A stretch of DNA of 64,000 nt, from NCBI RefSeq assembly GCF_004766045.1, contig NZ_SPQQ01000006.1, positions 310,001 through 374,000 on the forward strand, in the 5' to 3' direction. The notes beneath the pieces are model-generated. The model saw only the letters and a program-made list of their open reading frames with translations. It was not told the DNA's origin and made no database searches. Of this stretch, positions 33,095 to 42,378 are shown piece by piece (the stretch's first letter is position 1; each line of letters begins with the position of its first letter). The stretch is from Desulfosporosinus fructosivorans. GTDB lineage: Bacteria > Bacillota > Desulfitobacteriia > Desulfitobacteriales > Desulfitobacteriaceae. Made by a program: the position numbers and the translations under genes.

Positions 33095-35296
33095 TTATGC
33101 TTTTTCAATCATTACGAAATTATCGTGAAAGGCTAATCCGTCGTTGCCGGTCGCTTGTTTTCCCATATCACTGGGTATTGCTTTTAAAGTGTAATTGACA
33201 TTGAAGTTTGAGTCTTTATACCAAGACTCATAGGAGACAATAACATTTTGAGAGGTTGTTCGGGTTAGGTGGGCTTTGACAGTAATTGAACCGAGGTCAT
33301 TAAAAACTTTAACCATATTTCCTTCTGCGATACCGTATTTGGCGGCTAGAACAGGGTGAATTTCCACCTTGGGCTCGGGGTTTGTGGTCATCATCCAGTC
33401 TAGGTTTTGAAACTGAGAATGCAAAGCATGTTGGGGATGGGGCGTTATAAATCTAATCGGGTATTTCTCTGGAGTCTTCATTTCTTCGACCCAGATAGGA
33501 AGGGCAGGAAGCCCGTTCTTCTTGGCTAGTTCGCAGTGAATCTCAATTTTCTTAGAAGGGGTGCGGAATTGTCCATCAGACCAAGAAGCTGAAGGCATGT
33601 TTGCCTTGCGAGGCCCATCGATGAGTTCTTTATAATCGTTAATGCCAAGCATTTGATGTATTGCGGGGTTGAATTCTTTGGCTAACCATTCCTCAGGTGT
33701 CCCTGAAGTGGGGAAGGTACATGAACCAGGTTCTAGGGTATTCATTTTTTTAGAGAGTTCTATAGCAATTTCAACATCACTTTTAGATTCGTATAAGGGG
33801 TCAATAGCGCGCTGATTAATACCGACCCAGTAGTGCCAATAGCTGGCCATAACATCCCAGTCTTCAAAATGGGTTGTCGCCGGCAAGACAATATCGGACA
33901 TCTCGACGGTTTTATTAAAAAATGAGTCTACGGTAACGACAAATTCCATGGAAGCAAACATTTTTTCAATAGCATTTGTGTCGGGATCTTGGGAGGCAGG
34001 ATTTCGGCACGCCAGCCAGAGCATTTTTACTGGAGGGTCGCTTTGGATTGAGACGTCATGGGCAAAGTTATTCATGTTAATGGCGCGATCCCCATCTTTT
34101 CCATCTGGGCCAATAAACCCTTTAGACCCCTTTGGTGCAGCGTTAACCATTGCATTATAGTTGAAGCCCCACGTTTCTAAGTGACCGTAATTCACTCCCC
34201 CACCAGATTTTCCGACATTGCCGGTCATGACTCCAAGAGCGTCGATGATACGTACGTTCTGACCGCCATTGGTATGACGCTGCATACCGTAGCCAACCCA
34301 CATACTGGCTGGTTTTGCTGTTGCGTAGTCGTGGGCAATTTCCATGATAGTATCTTTGGGCACGCCCGTTTTTTCAGAAGCCCAGTCCAGAGTGATATCC
34401 TTTTTGACATAGTCCACCCATTCATCGAACCCGATGCTATTGGCGCGAGCATATTCCCAATCGACTAAGTCGTTGTCAATGATATAGCGCGCCATACCCA
34501 AAGCCAGTGCACCATCCGTACTGGTGTTAACTTGGATGTAGAGATCTGCTTTTGAAGCGGTCGACGTTAAGATTGGGTCGATAACCACTAGTTTAGCCCC
34601 GTGCTCCCGAGCTTTGTTGATAAAGGGGAAACTGTGAATCGCAGTCCAGGCGGCATTTTGGCCCCAGAGAATAATATATTTTGCATTAACCATGTCTTCA
34701 GGGTCATTACTATAAAGTGTCCCGAAGTCATAGGTCTGAGCATCAATGCCGGCAGGCCAGCAGGGTGTGCCAACGGCGCGAGTTGTATAACCTAAGCTAG
34801 ACATTGTCCCTTCAATACCATAGTGAACGATACCAAAATTACCGGAGTACTTATCTAAGCAAATTGGAAGGGTAGAACCGTAGCGCTTCTTCAAGTCTAG
34901 AATCTTAGTTGCAATCGTTTCCATGGCTTCATCCCAACTGATGCGTGTCCAGTTACCTGAACCGCGAGGGGATTGTTTCATGGGATATTTGATGCGATCC
35001 GGGCTGTAAACTCGGCGCGGATAAGCGTACCCTTTCAGGCAAAGCTTTCCGTTTGTATAGCCATGTTTAGGATCTCCTTCGACCTTTTTAAGGATTCCGT
35101 CCTGAACATAGGTAATCATCCCGCACGTATCGTAGCAATTACGAGGACAGACATTTCGAAATGTTTTCATAGTCTCGGAGCTTGGATCCGCCGCATCAGC
35201 AGAGAGCGAATTCGTCAACAAATTGAAATTGAATAGGGTTAAGCTAGAGACAGCAGCAGCTGCCCCCCCAAGAAATTTGCGTCGCGATAGTTTCAT
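33095..35296 (-). CDS. dmsA: Tat-exported DMSO reductase-family catalytic subunit
   Basis: A 733-residue molybdo-bis-MGD enzyme. The N-terminal Tat signal has SRRKFLGG (residues 4-11) followed by a hydrophobic stretch and ADA-type cleavage site. CPRNCYDTCGMI gives the C-x3-C-x3-C iron-sulfur motif. GTPCWPAGIDAQTYDFG puts Cys at the probable molybdenum-ligand position, a difference from classical Ser-type DMSO reductase. The real substrate may therefore be something other than DMSO. GGAGG precedes the ATG. It follows the chaperone gene and heads dmsABC. Confidence 0.92.
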   Translation of the reverse strand: MKLSRRKFLGGAAAAVSSLTLFNFNLLTNSLSADAADPSSETMKTFRNVCPRNCYDTCGMITYVQDGILKKVEGDPKHGYTNGKLCLKGYAYPRRVYSPDRIKYPMKQSPRGSGNWTRISWDEAMETIATKILDLKKRYGSTLPICLDKYSGNFGIVHYGIEGTMSSLGYTTRAVGTPCWPAGIDAQTYDFGTLYSNDPEDMVNAKYIILWGQNAAWTAIHSFPFINKAREHGAKLVVIDPILTSTASKADLYIQVNTSTDGALALGMARYIIDNDLVDWEYARANSIGFDEWVDYVKKDITLDWASEKTGVPKDTIMEIAHDYATAKPASMWVGYGMQRHTNGGQNVRIIDALGVMTGNVGKSGGGVNYGHLETWGFNYNAMVNAAPKGSKGFIGPDGKDGDRAINMNNFAHDVSIQSDPPVKMLWLACRNPASQDPDTNAIEKMFASMEFVVTVDSFFNKTVEMSDIVLPATTHFEDWDVMASYWHYWVGINQRAIDPLYESKSDVEIAIELSKKMNTLEPGSCTFPTSGTPEEWLAKEFNPAIHQMLGINDYKELIDGPRKANMPSASWSDGQFRTPSKKIEIHCELAKKNGLPALPIWVEEMKTPEKYPIRFITPHPQHALHSQFQNLDWMMTTNPEPKVEIHPVLAAKYGIAEGNMVKVFNDLGSITVKAHLTRTTSQNVIVSYESWYKDSNFNVNYTLKAIPSDMGKQATGNDGLAFHDNFVMIEKA

Positions 35297-35314
35297 AAAG
35301 AGCCTCCTTCGTGT

Positions 35315-35962
35315 TTAATGGGTATGAAGAGTTGTTAGAGTATCGAGAACTTCACTTAATGCGGAGAAGACAGGGTGATGGGTTGACTGGCGAAGCCTCT
35401 GAGCAAATAATCCTAACCAGAGACTAGGGTGTTGCTCCCAGAAATCATGGTAGAGGTCCTTGTAGTGTTGGATTTTAATGTCGTTCATTGTATCCTGGGC
35501 CTCCATAATCCGACTTAGAAGATAAGCCGTGAATTCAAGTTCAGTTGCAATGAAGTCATCGGGTTCATGCCCATGCCCTTGAGCCTGTAAGTTTTCTTGT
35601 TGGTAGATTTTGCGAACAGCTAATGTTTGTTCTCCCATTATCAAATGATCTGGGGATAAATAAACAGATTCATAGAGGGGGGCAAGAGGTGCGGTTGGGC
35701 CAACGAAGAGGCGATTAAACTCATAGGTCATGAGCCGGTACTCGTCGCGATCTGCTTTGGAGCAGTTTAACAAAGTTTCTAGGGGAAGCTGGAGGTTCTC
35801 AAGTTTAAAGTGATTAGAGAAGGGAGTACAAGATCTCACGAGTGGGCCTAAGGTGTGGGGTATTTTCTCTCCTCCTTCTGCGAAGAACGAACTCAAAGCG
35901 AGTAGGAGGTCTGAATGAATTCGCAGCCCTTGGGGAGAGTAGTTCTCGTAAAATGTCGACAA
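35315..35962 (-). CDS. TorD/DmsD-family maturation chaperone
   Basis: A 215-residue helical chaperone that would bind the Tat signal of the DmsA-like enzyme and help insert the molybdenum cofactor. EYRLMTYEFNRLFVGPTAPLAPLYESVY is the TorD-family signature, followed by EPDDFIATELEFTAYLL. A TTG at 35962 is chosen: AAAGGAGG lies 9 nt upstream and the protein begins MSTFYENYSPQ. The longer frame from 36010 runs through the ribosome site. First gene of torD-dmsA-dmsB-dmsC. Confidence 0.88.
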   Translation of the reverse strand: MSTFYENYSPQGLRIHSDLLLALSSFFAEGGEKIPHTLGPLVRSCTPFSNHFKLENLQLPLETLLNCSKADRDEYRLMTYEFNRLFVGPTAPLAPLYESVYLSPDHLIMGEQTLAVRKIYQQENLQAQGHGHEPDDFIATELEFTAYLLSRIMEAQDTMNDIKIQHYKDLYHDFWEQHPSLWLGLFAQRLRQSTHHPVFSALSEVLDTLTTLHTH

Positions 35963-36095
35963 ATAGTAGTCCTCCTTTCTTTGGATAAGGCACCTTGTAC
36001 CGGAATTCACTTTCTACGCTATAATTCGGCTTCCTGAGTTTTGTTCCTTTAGAGAAAAAAATGAAATATGAATAGGTTCATTGTACAAAAAAACA

Positions 36096-36127
36096 AAAGC
36101 CCTTCTCCGCTAGGCGAGAAGGGCTTT
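36096..36127 (-). terminator. Terminator of the PucR-type regulator gene
   Basis: AAAGCCCTTCTC...GAGAAGGGCTTT with an 8-nt loop, in a stretch between the regulator stop and the start of torD. Confidence 0.8.
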
Positions 36128-36235
36128 AATAAGTAAATATTTTCAGTATGATTTAACTTCTATATATGAGTTTAGCGAACTTCCTTCCGACAATCGTGAG
36201 ATATTCGAACTACGAATCTCACTTTGAGTATCGTA

Positions 36236-37816
36236 TTAGTCCGGCCACAACGACTTTAACCGTCCAATCTTAAGTGCAAGAAATAGATTAACTTGATTCT
36301 CCAGAGAGGATAGATCACGACCCAAAATCTCCGTTGCCTTTTTGAGACGATAACGGAGGGTATTCGGATGAAGATAGAGCCTTTCGCCCGCAGCATTCAG
36401 GTCTGTATTGCACGCAAGATACGCTAATAAAGTTTCTTCCAGATTGAGATTACTCTCTTTGTCAAATTTAAGGAGAGGACCGAGAACTTCAGAACGGTAG
36501 TCTTCCAATTCCTGACGATCTAACCGGTGTAATAAACGCATAATACCAAGGTCTTGAAAAGAGACTAGACGATGAGGATTATTAAATAGTTGTCCTAATT
36601 CGAGCGCGGTCCTTGCTTCTTGAAAGCTTCTGTGCAAATAGCGTGCAGAGTCATACAGGTTACCGAGACCGTATTGGAACGGCTGTTTTTCGGGAAGAGT
36701 TTTAGTTTTTTTCATGATGGGCTCAAGCAGTTCTAAAGCTTTGCTGTGCCAGTCTGATTGAGGGAGCATATCCTGAAGTGGAAAAAGTAAAACGACTTGA
36801 CCATTACGTTCGAGACAAATAGTTTTGGGATGGCATTTATGTATTAGCGTTGATATTTCGGTGAATAATTCTTCGAAATTTTCGCGCTCGGCTGAATCGG
36901 GATCATAACCGGGTATTTCACCTACAACGACAAAGTGTGGCTTAGTAAAATCCCACCCCCATAATTTACCCCTGGAAATGATCACTTCCAAGGAATCAAA
37001 ATTATTGTAGAGCAAATCAAAGAGAAAGTCCCTATAATGTTGGCGTTCACTGTCTTGAATGCACTGCGTTTTAACAAGTTCAAGTAAGATTAAGGTAGCG
37101 GCTTTATAAAGAAAAAATTGTTCGATACTTCCCAAATCTTTTATCGCTGCGGCAAGTCCTATAAAGCCCAAGACTCCTTCTGGACCCGAAATAGGAAACC
37201 AGGTCAGTGGAATTGTTTGGAATCCTTTCTCAGTCCATTGCCCTGTGTTGAATGAAGCGTGAGGTGAGGGTAGGTTGGCGGGGGTGCGGGATATTTTTGG
37301 GGGTTTAAAGGAGATGGGTGCTAAGGGAAGGGATTTTCCACCTGTCCAACCAATAACTTCGAGTTGTTTATTTAATAAGAAGATATCACACCTGAAAATC
37401 TCCTGTAAGTTGATTAGAAATGAAAATCCAGATCCATTGGTTAAGTGTTCGGCGATCATTTGTGAATACTGCTCGCTTGCGGTAAGGATACGACCCAGTT
37501 CACAATCTAACCAACCCATCGCCTTTTCGCAGAATATTGACCAAGGAGAAGGATATTCTTGTACAAAAAGCAAAGTAATCTGGTCTTTTGAAATTTCCAC
37601 AGTCAGAGAAATGGCCCCGTTATCGGTGGGATCTAGAGTAATTGCCACCCCTGCAAAAGGTAAGGAGAAGGTCTGAAGCCCTTGGAAATGAATCGTTTTA
37701 ATGGATAGATGGGAAATTTGTTGGATAGAGGAGAATGAGTCGCCAATAGGCAGTAACGATAATTTATTCTGGAGGCGGCCGACAGTAATTGCTTGGGGAA
37801 GGTTCGGGTTAGTCAT
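36236..37816 (-). CDS. PucR/CdaR-family transcriptional regulator
   Basis: A 526-residue regulator. The N-terminal part (about 1-250) is a PucR/GAF-type ligand-sensing region. The C-terminus is the PucR HTH: LLAYLACNTDLNAAGERLYL followed by HPNTLRYRLKKATEIL (about 470-505). ATG at 37816 follows GAGGTGG. It lies just upstream of the torD-dms operon in the same orientation but behind its own terminator. It is therefore a candidate local regulator rather than an operon member. The effector is unknown. Confidence 0.88.
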   Translation of the reverse strand: MTNPNLPQAITVGRLQNKLSLLPIGDSFSSIQQISHLSIKTIHFQGLQTFSLPFAGVAITLDPTDNGAISLTVEISKDQITLLFVQEYPSPWSIFCEKAMGWLDCELGRILTASEQYSQMIAEHLTNGSGFSFLINLQEIFRCDIFLLNKQLEVIGWTGGKSLPLAPISFKPPKISRTPANLPSPHASFNTGQWTEKGFQTIPLTWFPISGPEGVLGFIGLAAAIKDLGSIEQFFLYKAATLILLELVKTQCIQDSERQHYRDFLFDLLYNNFDSLEVIISRGKLWGWDFTKPHFVVVGEIPGYDPDSAERENFEELFTEISTLIHKCHPKTICLERNGQVVLLFPLQDMLPQSDWHSKALELLEPIMKKTKTLPEKQPFQYGLGNLYDSARYLHRSFQEARTALELGQLFNNPHRLVSFQDLGIMRLLHRLDRQELEDYRSEVLGPLLKFDKESNLNLEETLLAYLACNTDLNAAGERLYLHPNTLRYRLKKATEILGRDLSSLENQVNLFLALKIGRLKSLWPD

Positions 37817-37910
37817 CAGTCCACCTCACTTGATGTAATAGTTTTGCTGTAATAAGTTTTGTTACTAACATACTGAAATATACTGAGTATAATATTTTTA
37901 TTGATCCGGA

Positions 37911-37960
37911 TACGAAGCGTGATGGCTTTTTCTACTCAGTAAAAGCCATCACGCTTCGTA
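37911..37960 (-). terminator. Terminator with 20-bp perfect arms
   Basis: TACGAAGCGTGATGGCTTTT (37911-37930) pairs exactly with 37941-37960 over a 10-nt loop. Its position makes sense as the terminator of the mttB remnant read from the right. Confidence 0.8.
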
Positions 37961-37963
37961 TTT

Positions 37964-38173
37964 TTACACAGTGAACGTTTTATGCATATATAATTTCAGA
38001 CTATTTTCAAGTTCCTTATCAATCAGTGTTTCGGAAGAACTTGCTAAAATCTTCTTAAATTTCTTGTTCGCTCTTATTAAAATATCCTTAGAACCTGAGT
38101 TTTGCCAGTCAGTATAGGAAACCCAATCAGAAACCGAAGGCGTCCACCTATCACGGAAATGCTCAAAGGTGCT
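37964..38173 (-). pseudogene. 3' remnant of an MttB-family (trimethylamine/betaine) methyltransferase gene
   Basis: The minus strand reads STFEHFRDRWTPSVSDWVSY, TDWQNSGSKDILIRANKKF and ILASSSETLIDKELENSLKL before a TAA at 37964-37966. The RDRWTPSVSD and SKDI..RAN pattern with a final helix is the conserved C-terminus of MttB/MtgB corrinoid-dependent methyltransferases. About 70 codons remain of an expected 470-500. The rest, including any pyrrolysine region, is gone. Upstream sequence dissolves into AT-rich 25-bp tandem repeats. A deletion has removed the gene and left its terminator. Confidence 0.65.
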
Positions 38174-38196
38174 GGAGATATCTAGTATAATATAGC

Positions 38197-38246
38197 TAAG
38201 TCCTAAATAAGTAAACTATATTAAGTCCTAAATAAGTAAACTATAT
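38197..38246. repeat. 25-bp tandem repeat, two full copies
   Basis: TAAGTCCTAAATAAGTAAAC plus TATAT occurs at 38197-38221 and 38222-38246, with a partial third copy (TAAGGTCTAAA) after it. It borders the truncated end of the mttB remnant. Confidence 0.75.
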
Positions 38247-38409
38247 TAAGGTCTAAAAGAAAATAAGATAATCGGTTAATGATTAACTGTGGAGTACAAA
38301 ATAAAAGGGAAAAGTGTAATTATTGTCGAATACTCAACATTGAGACCCTGCAAAATCACTTACTTAAAAACAACATCCTTGATCATGGAAGGAAGCTGGG
38401 AGATGAGCG

Positions 38410-39747
38410 TTGAATTTCAGAATAATAATAGGTCGAATTGTGGGTTTTGCTAGTACCACCATGAGACGCTGTAATAGTACTTTCTCAGCCATGGTTTTTG
38501 CGGGATGTCTTTTTGTGGTCACGATCTATGGATTCGGTTACGTAAGCAGTATTGGGATAGAAAATATATATCTCCGTCCAGAGATAGTTGCGGCGATGGG
38601 AGTGAATCCCACGTTTGATACTTTTCAGGGATCGATTTTACAGAAAATGGCGTTTCGGGATCCGAATATTCTACCACTCTATGGCTCCTCTGAAATGTCT
38701 TATATCCGAGATTTTCAACCGGCCAGAATTTTTACCCCGGAAACTGGATTTACTCCGTTTCTTGTAGGAAAAGGGGGAAACCAAACCTTAATTCATGTTT
38801 TGAATTTAGCAGCACTTGGGGAGGAAGCACGGGGACGGAAACTGGCTATTTTCCTTAGCCCTCAGTGGTTCGGACTAGGAGGGATTCCCCAGTTAACCTT
38901 TCAAGGGAATTTTTCGGCGCTACATGCCTATGAGATGCTGAGAGACCCAAGGCTCTCCTCCGAACTCAAACAAGAAATAGCTAAACGTCTCTTGCAATTT
39001 CCAGGAGCTTATAAGGATTTTCCCTTTTTAGAAAAAATGTTGGCAGATCTGGTACAACCAGACTGGAGTTCCAAGATGACGAGGATCATCTGGGCCTTTC
39101 CTACTCAGATGGAATATTCAGCTCTTACTTTCCAAGATGCATATAAAACAATAATGAATGTAAATAAACCACCTCTGAACACTGTGTCCCAGCATGCGGG
39201 AAGTTCAAAGATACCAAAAGATTCTACATCAAGAGGATTAGCAATCAATAAGACGCAGACCTTAATTCAAGGTGAAACTTCAGAGTATTTGCGGTTGGAT
39301 TGGGCTAAATTACGCACCGAGGCTATTGAGGAAGGAAAAAAGTCATCGAACAATAACCCATTTGGAATGGATAATAGGTTTTATCTTGAGCAAATTGCGC
39401 CTAAACTTCAGGAACAGAAAGATTCCGATAAAAATGCAAAGCTTTTTCCCTCTCCGGAGTATGAGGATTTAATACTTTTGATGAAAGTTATGAAAGAGAA
39501 GGGAGTGAAGCCCCTTTTTGTCATCCTGCCCATGAATGGACGTTGGTCTGACTACACTGGTTTTCCTCGTACGGAACGCCAAGCTTGTTATAAGCTTCTG
39601 GCTCAGATGGTTCAGGCTGAAGATTTCCAATTGTCGGATTTTACAGCTCATGAAAATGATGATTACTATTTGCGCGATCCTTGGCACCTAGCTTGGAAGG
39701 GTTGGATTGACGTCAATGAGGCACTTGATCAATTTTATAGGGAATAA
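38410..39747 (+). CDS. DltD-like protein
   Basis: A 445-residue protein with one N-terminal membrane helix (about 25-45) and an extracellular SGNH-like domain. LYGSSEMSY carries the nucleophilic Ser, FLSPQWFG is a DltD signature, and DPWHLAWKGW near the C-terminus holds the catalytic Asp-His. DltD completes D-alanine transfer to teichoic acids. No dltA, dltB or dltC lies nearby, so this is an orphan copy that may serve another acyl-transfer system. TTG start at 38410 behind GGGAG. A non-conserved insert of about 60 residues lies around residues 235-310. Confidence 0.8.
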   Translation: MNFRIIIGRIVGFASTTMRRCNSTFSAMVFAGCLFVVTIYGFGYVSSIGIENIYLRPEIVAAMGVNPTFDTFQGSILQKMAFRDPNILPLYGSSEMSYIRDFQPARIFTPETGFTPFLVGKGGNQTLIHVLNLAALGEEARGRKLAIFLSPQWFGLGGIPQLTFQGNFSALHAYEMLRDPRLSSELKQEIAKRLLQFPGAYKDFPFLEKMLADLVQPDWSSKMTRIIWAFPTQMEYSALTFQDAYKTIMNVNKPPLNTVSQHAGSSKIPKDSTSRGLAINKTQTLIQGETSEYLRLDWAKLRTEAIEEGKKSSNNNPFGMDNRFYLEQIAPKLQEQKDSDKNAKLFPSPEYEDLILLMKVMKEKGVKPLFVILPMNGRWSDYTGFPRTERQACYKLLAQMVQAEDFQLSDFTAHENDDYYLRDPWHLAWKGWIDVNEALDQFYRE

Positions 39748-39900
39748 CCGTTTTGAATCGAGCATATTTGGATTAATACCCGTTAATATTTTTAGTGGGG
39801 GAAGATTAATATGCTTTTAAAGGTGTCTGAACTTATCTACTGAAATTTGATCGAAACACAATAGAAAAATGAGTTACTTTTCTTAATAAGGAAAATTAAT

Positions 39901-39930
39901 TATTCGCAAATTGGTAATAATGCTATAATA
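39901..39930 (+). promoter_or_regulatory. Extended -10 promoter upstream of phoU
   Basis: TGCTATAAT at 39921-39929 is a perfect extended -10 for the vegetative sigma factor; no clear -35. It leaves a leader of about 120 nt before phoU. The remainder of 39748-40057 shows nothing else. Confidence 0.55.
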
Positions 39931-40057
39931 TAGATATTCTAATGATGGATAAGTAAAAGCTAGTTGGGACTGACTAATCAATTTTATTAGTATGTCAATG
40001 TGTCAGTTTGACAGCTCAGCTTGATTATGACTTATAAATGAGAGGAGGGGCTAGTGA

Positions 40058-40717
40058 ATGCCAACTCGCCAGAAATTTGATGAGGACCTAGAGGGACTAC
40101 GTTTAAATATTTTAGACCTAGGAAAGATGGTTAACCAACGAATTGTTCTTGCTGTTGAATCCTTGATTAAACAGGATATGGAAATAGCAAAAACTGTTAT
40201 AATGGGAGATTTAGCAGTCAACGAACTACAAGCAATGATTGAGGAAAAATGTATACTTATCATAGCTACTCAGCAGCCTTTTGCCCGCGATTTACGTAAG
40301 GTAGTAGCAGGTTTTAAAATCTCCATCTATCTTGAAAGAATGGGCGATTTGTCAGTCGACATTGCAAAAATAACAGTCCGAATCGGTGAAGATCAATTGA
40401 TCAAGCCACTTCTTGATATCCCGCGTATGACTGTTTTGGTCGAAGAAATGGTTAACCTTGGGCTCCAAGCATATGTCCAAGAGGATTGCAAGACCGCTGC
40501 GGAGATGGCTGCAATTGATGATGAAATAGACGAGATATATTCTAGTGTTTTTGGAGAACTGTTGGGCATTATGATGAAAAATCCTTCGCAGGTAACTCAG
40601 GCTAATCACTTACTTTTTGTCTGTCGTTTTCTTGAGCGCCTTGGAGACTACTGTACAAATATTGCTGAAGAGATTATCTATATCTGTACTGGAAAAAGAT
40701 TGAATCTAAACGAATAA
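40058..40717 (+). CDS. phoU: Phosphate signalling/transport regulator PhoU
   Basis: A 219-residue, all-helical protein with two PhoU repeats. Each has the metal-binding E-x3-D-x3-D pattern; ISIYLERMGDLSVDIAKI and VCRFLERLGDYCTNIAEE are the signature segments. It down-regulates phosphate uptake with PstSCAB/PhoR. No pst or phoBR gene is in the window. ATG follows GAGAGGAGGGG. The orphan setting suggests it may instead partner a Na/Pi or PitA-type transporter elsewhere. Confidence 0.93.
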   Translation: MPTRQKFDEDLEGLRLNILDLGKMVNQRIVLAVESLIKQDMEIAKTVIMGDLAVNELQAMIEEKCILIIATQQPFARDLRKVVAGFKISIYLERMGDLSVDIAKITVRIGEDQLIKPLLDIPRMTVLVEEMVNLGLQAYVQEDCKTAAEMAAIDDEIDEIYSSVFGELLGIMMKNPSQVTQANHLLFVCRFLERLGDYCTNIAEEIIYICTGKRLNLNE

Positions 40718-40742
40718 GAAGCGCAACTATCGAGAACATAAT

Positions 40743-40770
40743 AAAGAACTGACTTAAAAGTCAGTTCTTT
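40743..40770 (+). terminator. phoU terminator
   Basis: 13-bp perfect arms AAAGAACTGACTT / complement with a 2-nt loop and TTTATT tail. Confidence 0.85.
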
Positions 40771-40929
40771 ATTATGTTCTCGATTACTCCTTGTAAATGA
40801 TCTTTGGGTGAACGAGATCACATGAAGGTTGAAGTATTGTGATTCAAGACACACTCTAGGAATAGTATTCTTGTTAGAATGACTCCAGATGGTGAAAGTA
40901 GCGAACAATAAATTTCTGGGGGAATATGT

Positions 40930-41529
40930 ATGAAGGATTCAGGATTTCAGATTGAACATTGTCGCTCAAATTGTCCAAAATCTGCTCGAAATTGGCAGAA
41001 CCTTAATGAACTGCTGACCAAAAATCTAACCGCCTTGAACTTACATCAATCGATTGCAGATAAGTTTAGTCCTGTCCTTCATCATCATATTCCAAAGATT
41101 TGTCTAGCGGGATGTCCCAACGGATGTTCCCATCCGAATATCAAAGATTTTGGAATTTCAGGATATGTCACGCCACTAATCACAGAAGTTCCGTGTATAG
41201 GCTGTAATGAATGTGTCCGTTCTTGCCTAGAAAAGGCCATCACTTGGAATCCAAGCGGGATCGTTATTGACCCGGACCGCTGTCTTTCCTGTGGAGATTG
41301 TCAACATGTCTGTCCCTCTGGGACGTTGACAGAAGGAGAAACTGGATGGACGTTGCGTTCAGGTGGTCGAGTAGGGCGACATCCTCAATTTGCCAAACCC
41401 GCTGGACAAGTTCAAACAGATGAAGAAGTATTGACCTGGATTTCAGATACCATACATCGCTATATTGAAAATGGAAAAACTCAAGAGAGATTAACACACT
41501 TTCTTGAACGTGAGCAAACCTTAGTCTAG
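40930..41529 (+). CDS. Short siroheme sulfite/nitrite reductase-like ferredoxin protein
   Basis: A 199-residue protein. CLAGCPNGCSHPNIKDFG (about 58-75) matches the second half of the siroheme-[4Fe-4S] motif of sulfite reductases such as AsrC. The first cysteine pair may be HCRSNCP at residues 11-16, with unusual spacing. A two-cluster ferredoxin domain follows (CIGCNECVRSCLEKA and CLSCGDCQHVCPSG), then a helical tail. True sulfite reductases are 300-400 residues and have a full substrate domain; here the N-terminal domain is missing. It could be an electron carrier or a reduced sulfite-reductase relative. It converges on the Crp/Fnr gene with a 9-bp overlap of 3' ends. Confidence 0.7.
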   Translation: MKDSGFQIEHCRSNCPKSARNWQNLNELLTKNLTALNLHQSIADKFSPVLHHHIPKICLAGCPNGCSHPNIKDFGISGYVTPLITEVPCIGCNECVRSCLEKAITWNPSGIVIDPDRCLSCGDCQHVCPSGTLTEGETGWTLRSGGRVGRHPQFAKPAGQVQTDEEVLTWISDTIHRYIENGKTQERLTHFLEREQTLV

Positions 41530-42240
41530 GGCTACACGCGAATTTGCTGCCCGCTCGTGAATCCAGAAACGCAAATTTTCAACATCGACAACGGTAATTG
41601 CCTTTTTCTCTATCTTAATTATCTTCGCTTTTTTCAATTCGCCCAAAATACGACTAACTGACTCTCGAGCCAGACTGCACATTCCTGCTAATTCTGTCGC
41701 GGATAGGGGAATAGTAATTAAGACACCGTTATTTGAAGGCTGTCCGTGGACATGGGCTAGGGCAAATAGTTTGGCTCCTAAGCGCAAACGAGCATCCCCC
41801 AGTGAAAGATTTCTAATTTGTCGGTATGAACGACGTAAATCCAAAGCGAGTTCGCGGTAAAAAATCCACAACACGGAGGGATTGCTTTCTAGATAGCGCA
41901 TTAATATTTGCCGATCTAGGGCCAAAACTTCGGTCTCCTCCATACAAAGTGCCGCATGGGGGTAAAGTTTTCCGTCTAAAACAATTTCAGGAAAAAAGGC
42001 TGGGGGACTAAGTACCCGAATAATCTTTTCAGAAAACTCACCCATTAATGACAAACGAATTCTACCGGAGACGAGAAAATACACAGTATTCCCTTCATCG
42101 TCCGAGAAATAAAGATATTGTTTAGGTGCGTAATGACGTAATCTGCCATGCGCTAAGCAGAAATCAACAAAATCAGGTGGCAGAGAACCTGAGAAAAGTT
42201 TGCGTTCAAGAATTTCGCGAATTTGCAGCTCTTTAGACAC
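41521..42240 (-). CDS. Crp/Fnr-family transcriptional regulator
   Basis: A 239-residue regulator. The cNMP-binding-type beta barrel is at residues 20-130 (VYFLVSGRIRLSLMGEFSEK, AALCMEETEVLALDR). The C-terminal winged HTH includes LSATELAGMCSLARESVSRIL (about 175-200). No N-terminal cysteine cluster is seen, so it is not a classical Fnr oxygen sensor; heme or small-molecule sensing, as in CooA/CprK/HcpR relatives, is possible. GTG start behind GGAGGGAT. It may control the neighbouring sulfite reductase-like gene, with which it converges. Confidence 0.9.
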   Translation of the reverse strand: MSKELQIREILERKLFSGSLPPDFVDFCLAHGRLRHYAPKQYLYFSDDEGNTVYFLVSGRIRLSLMGEFSEKIIRVLSPPAFFPEIVLDGKLYPHAALCMEETEVLALDRQILMRYLESNPSVLWIFYRELALDLRRSYRQIRNLSLGDARLRLGAKLFALAHVHGQPSNNGVLITIPLSATELAGMCSLARESVSRILGELKKAKIIKIEKKAITVVDVENLRFWIHERAANSRVALD

Positions 42241-42378
42241 TTTATCCCTCCGTTGGTAATAAATTTGTATTGTTCATTATAACACGCTTACTAATCTCAA
42301 TTTAGGCATATGAATTCTTTTACTGGGAAAACTAACTTTAGGTTCGCGATATTCTGACTTTGAGAGGAAGGATATACT

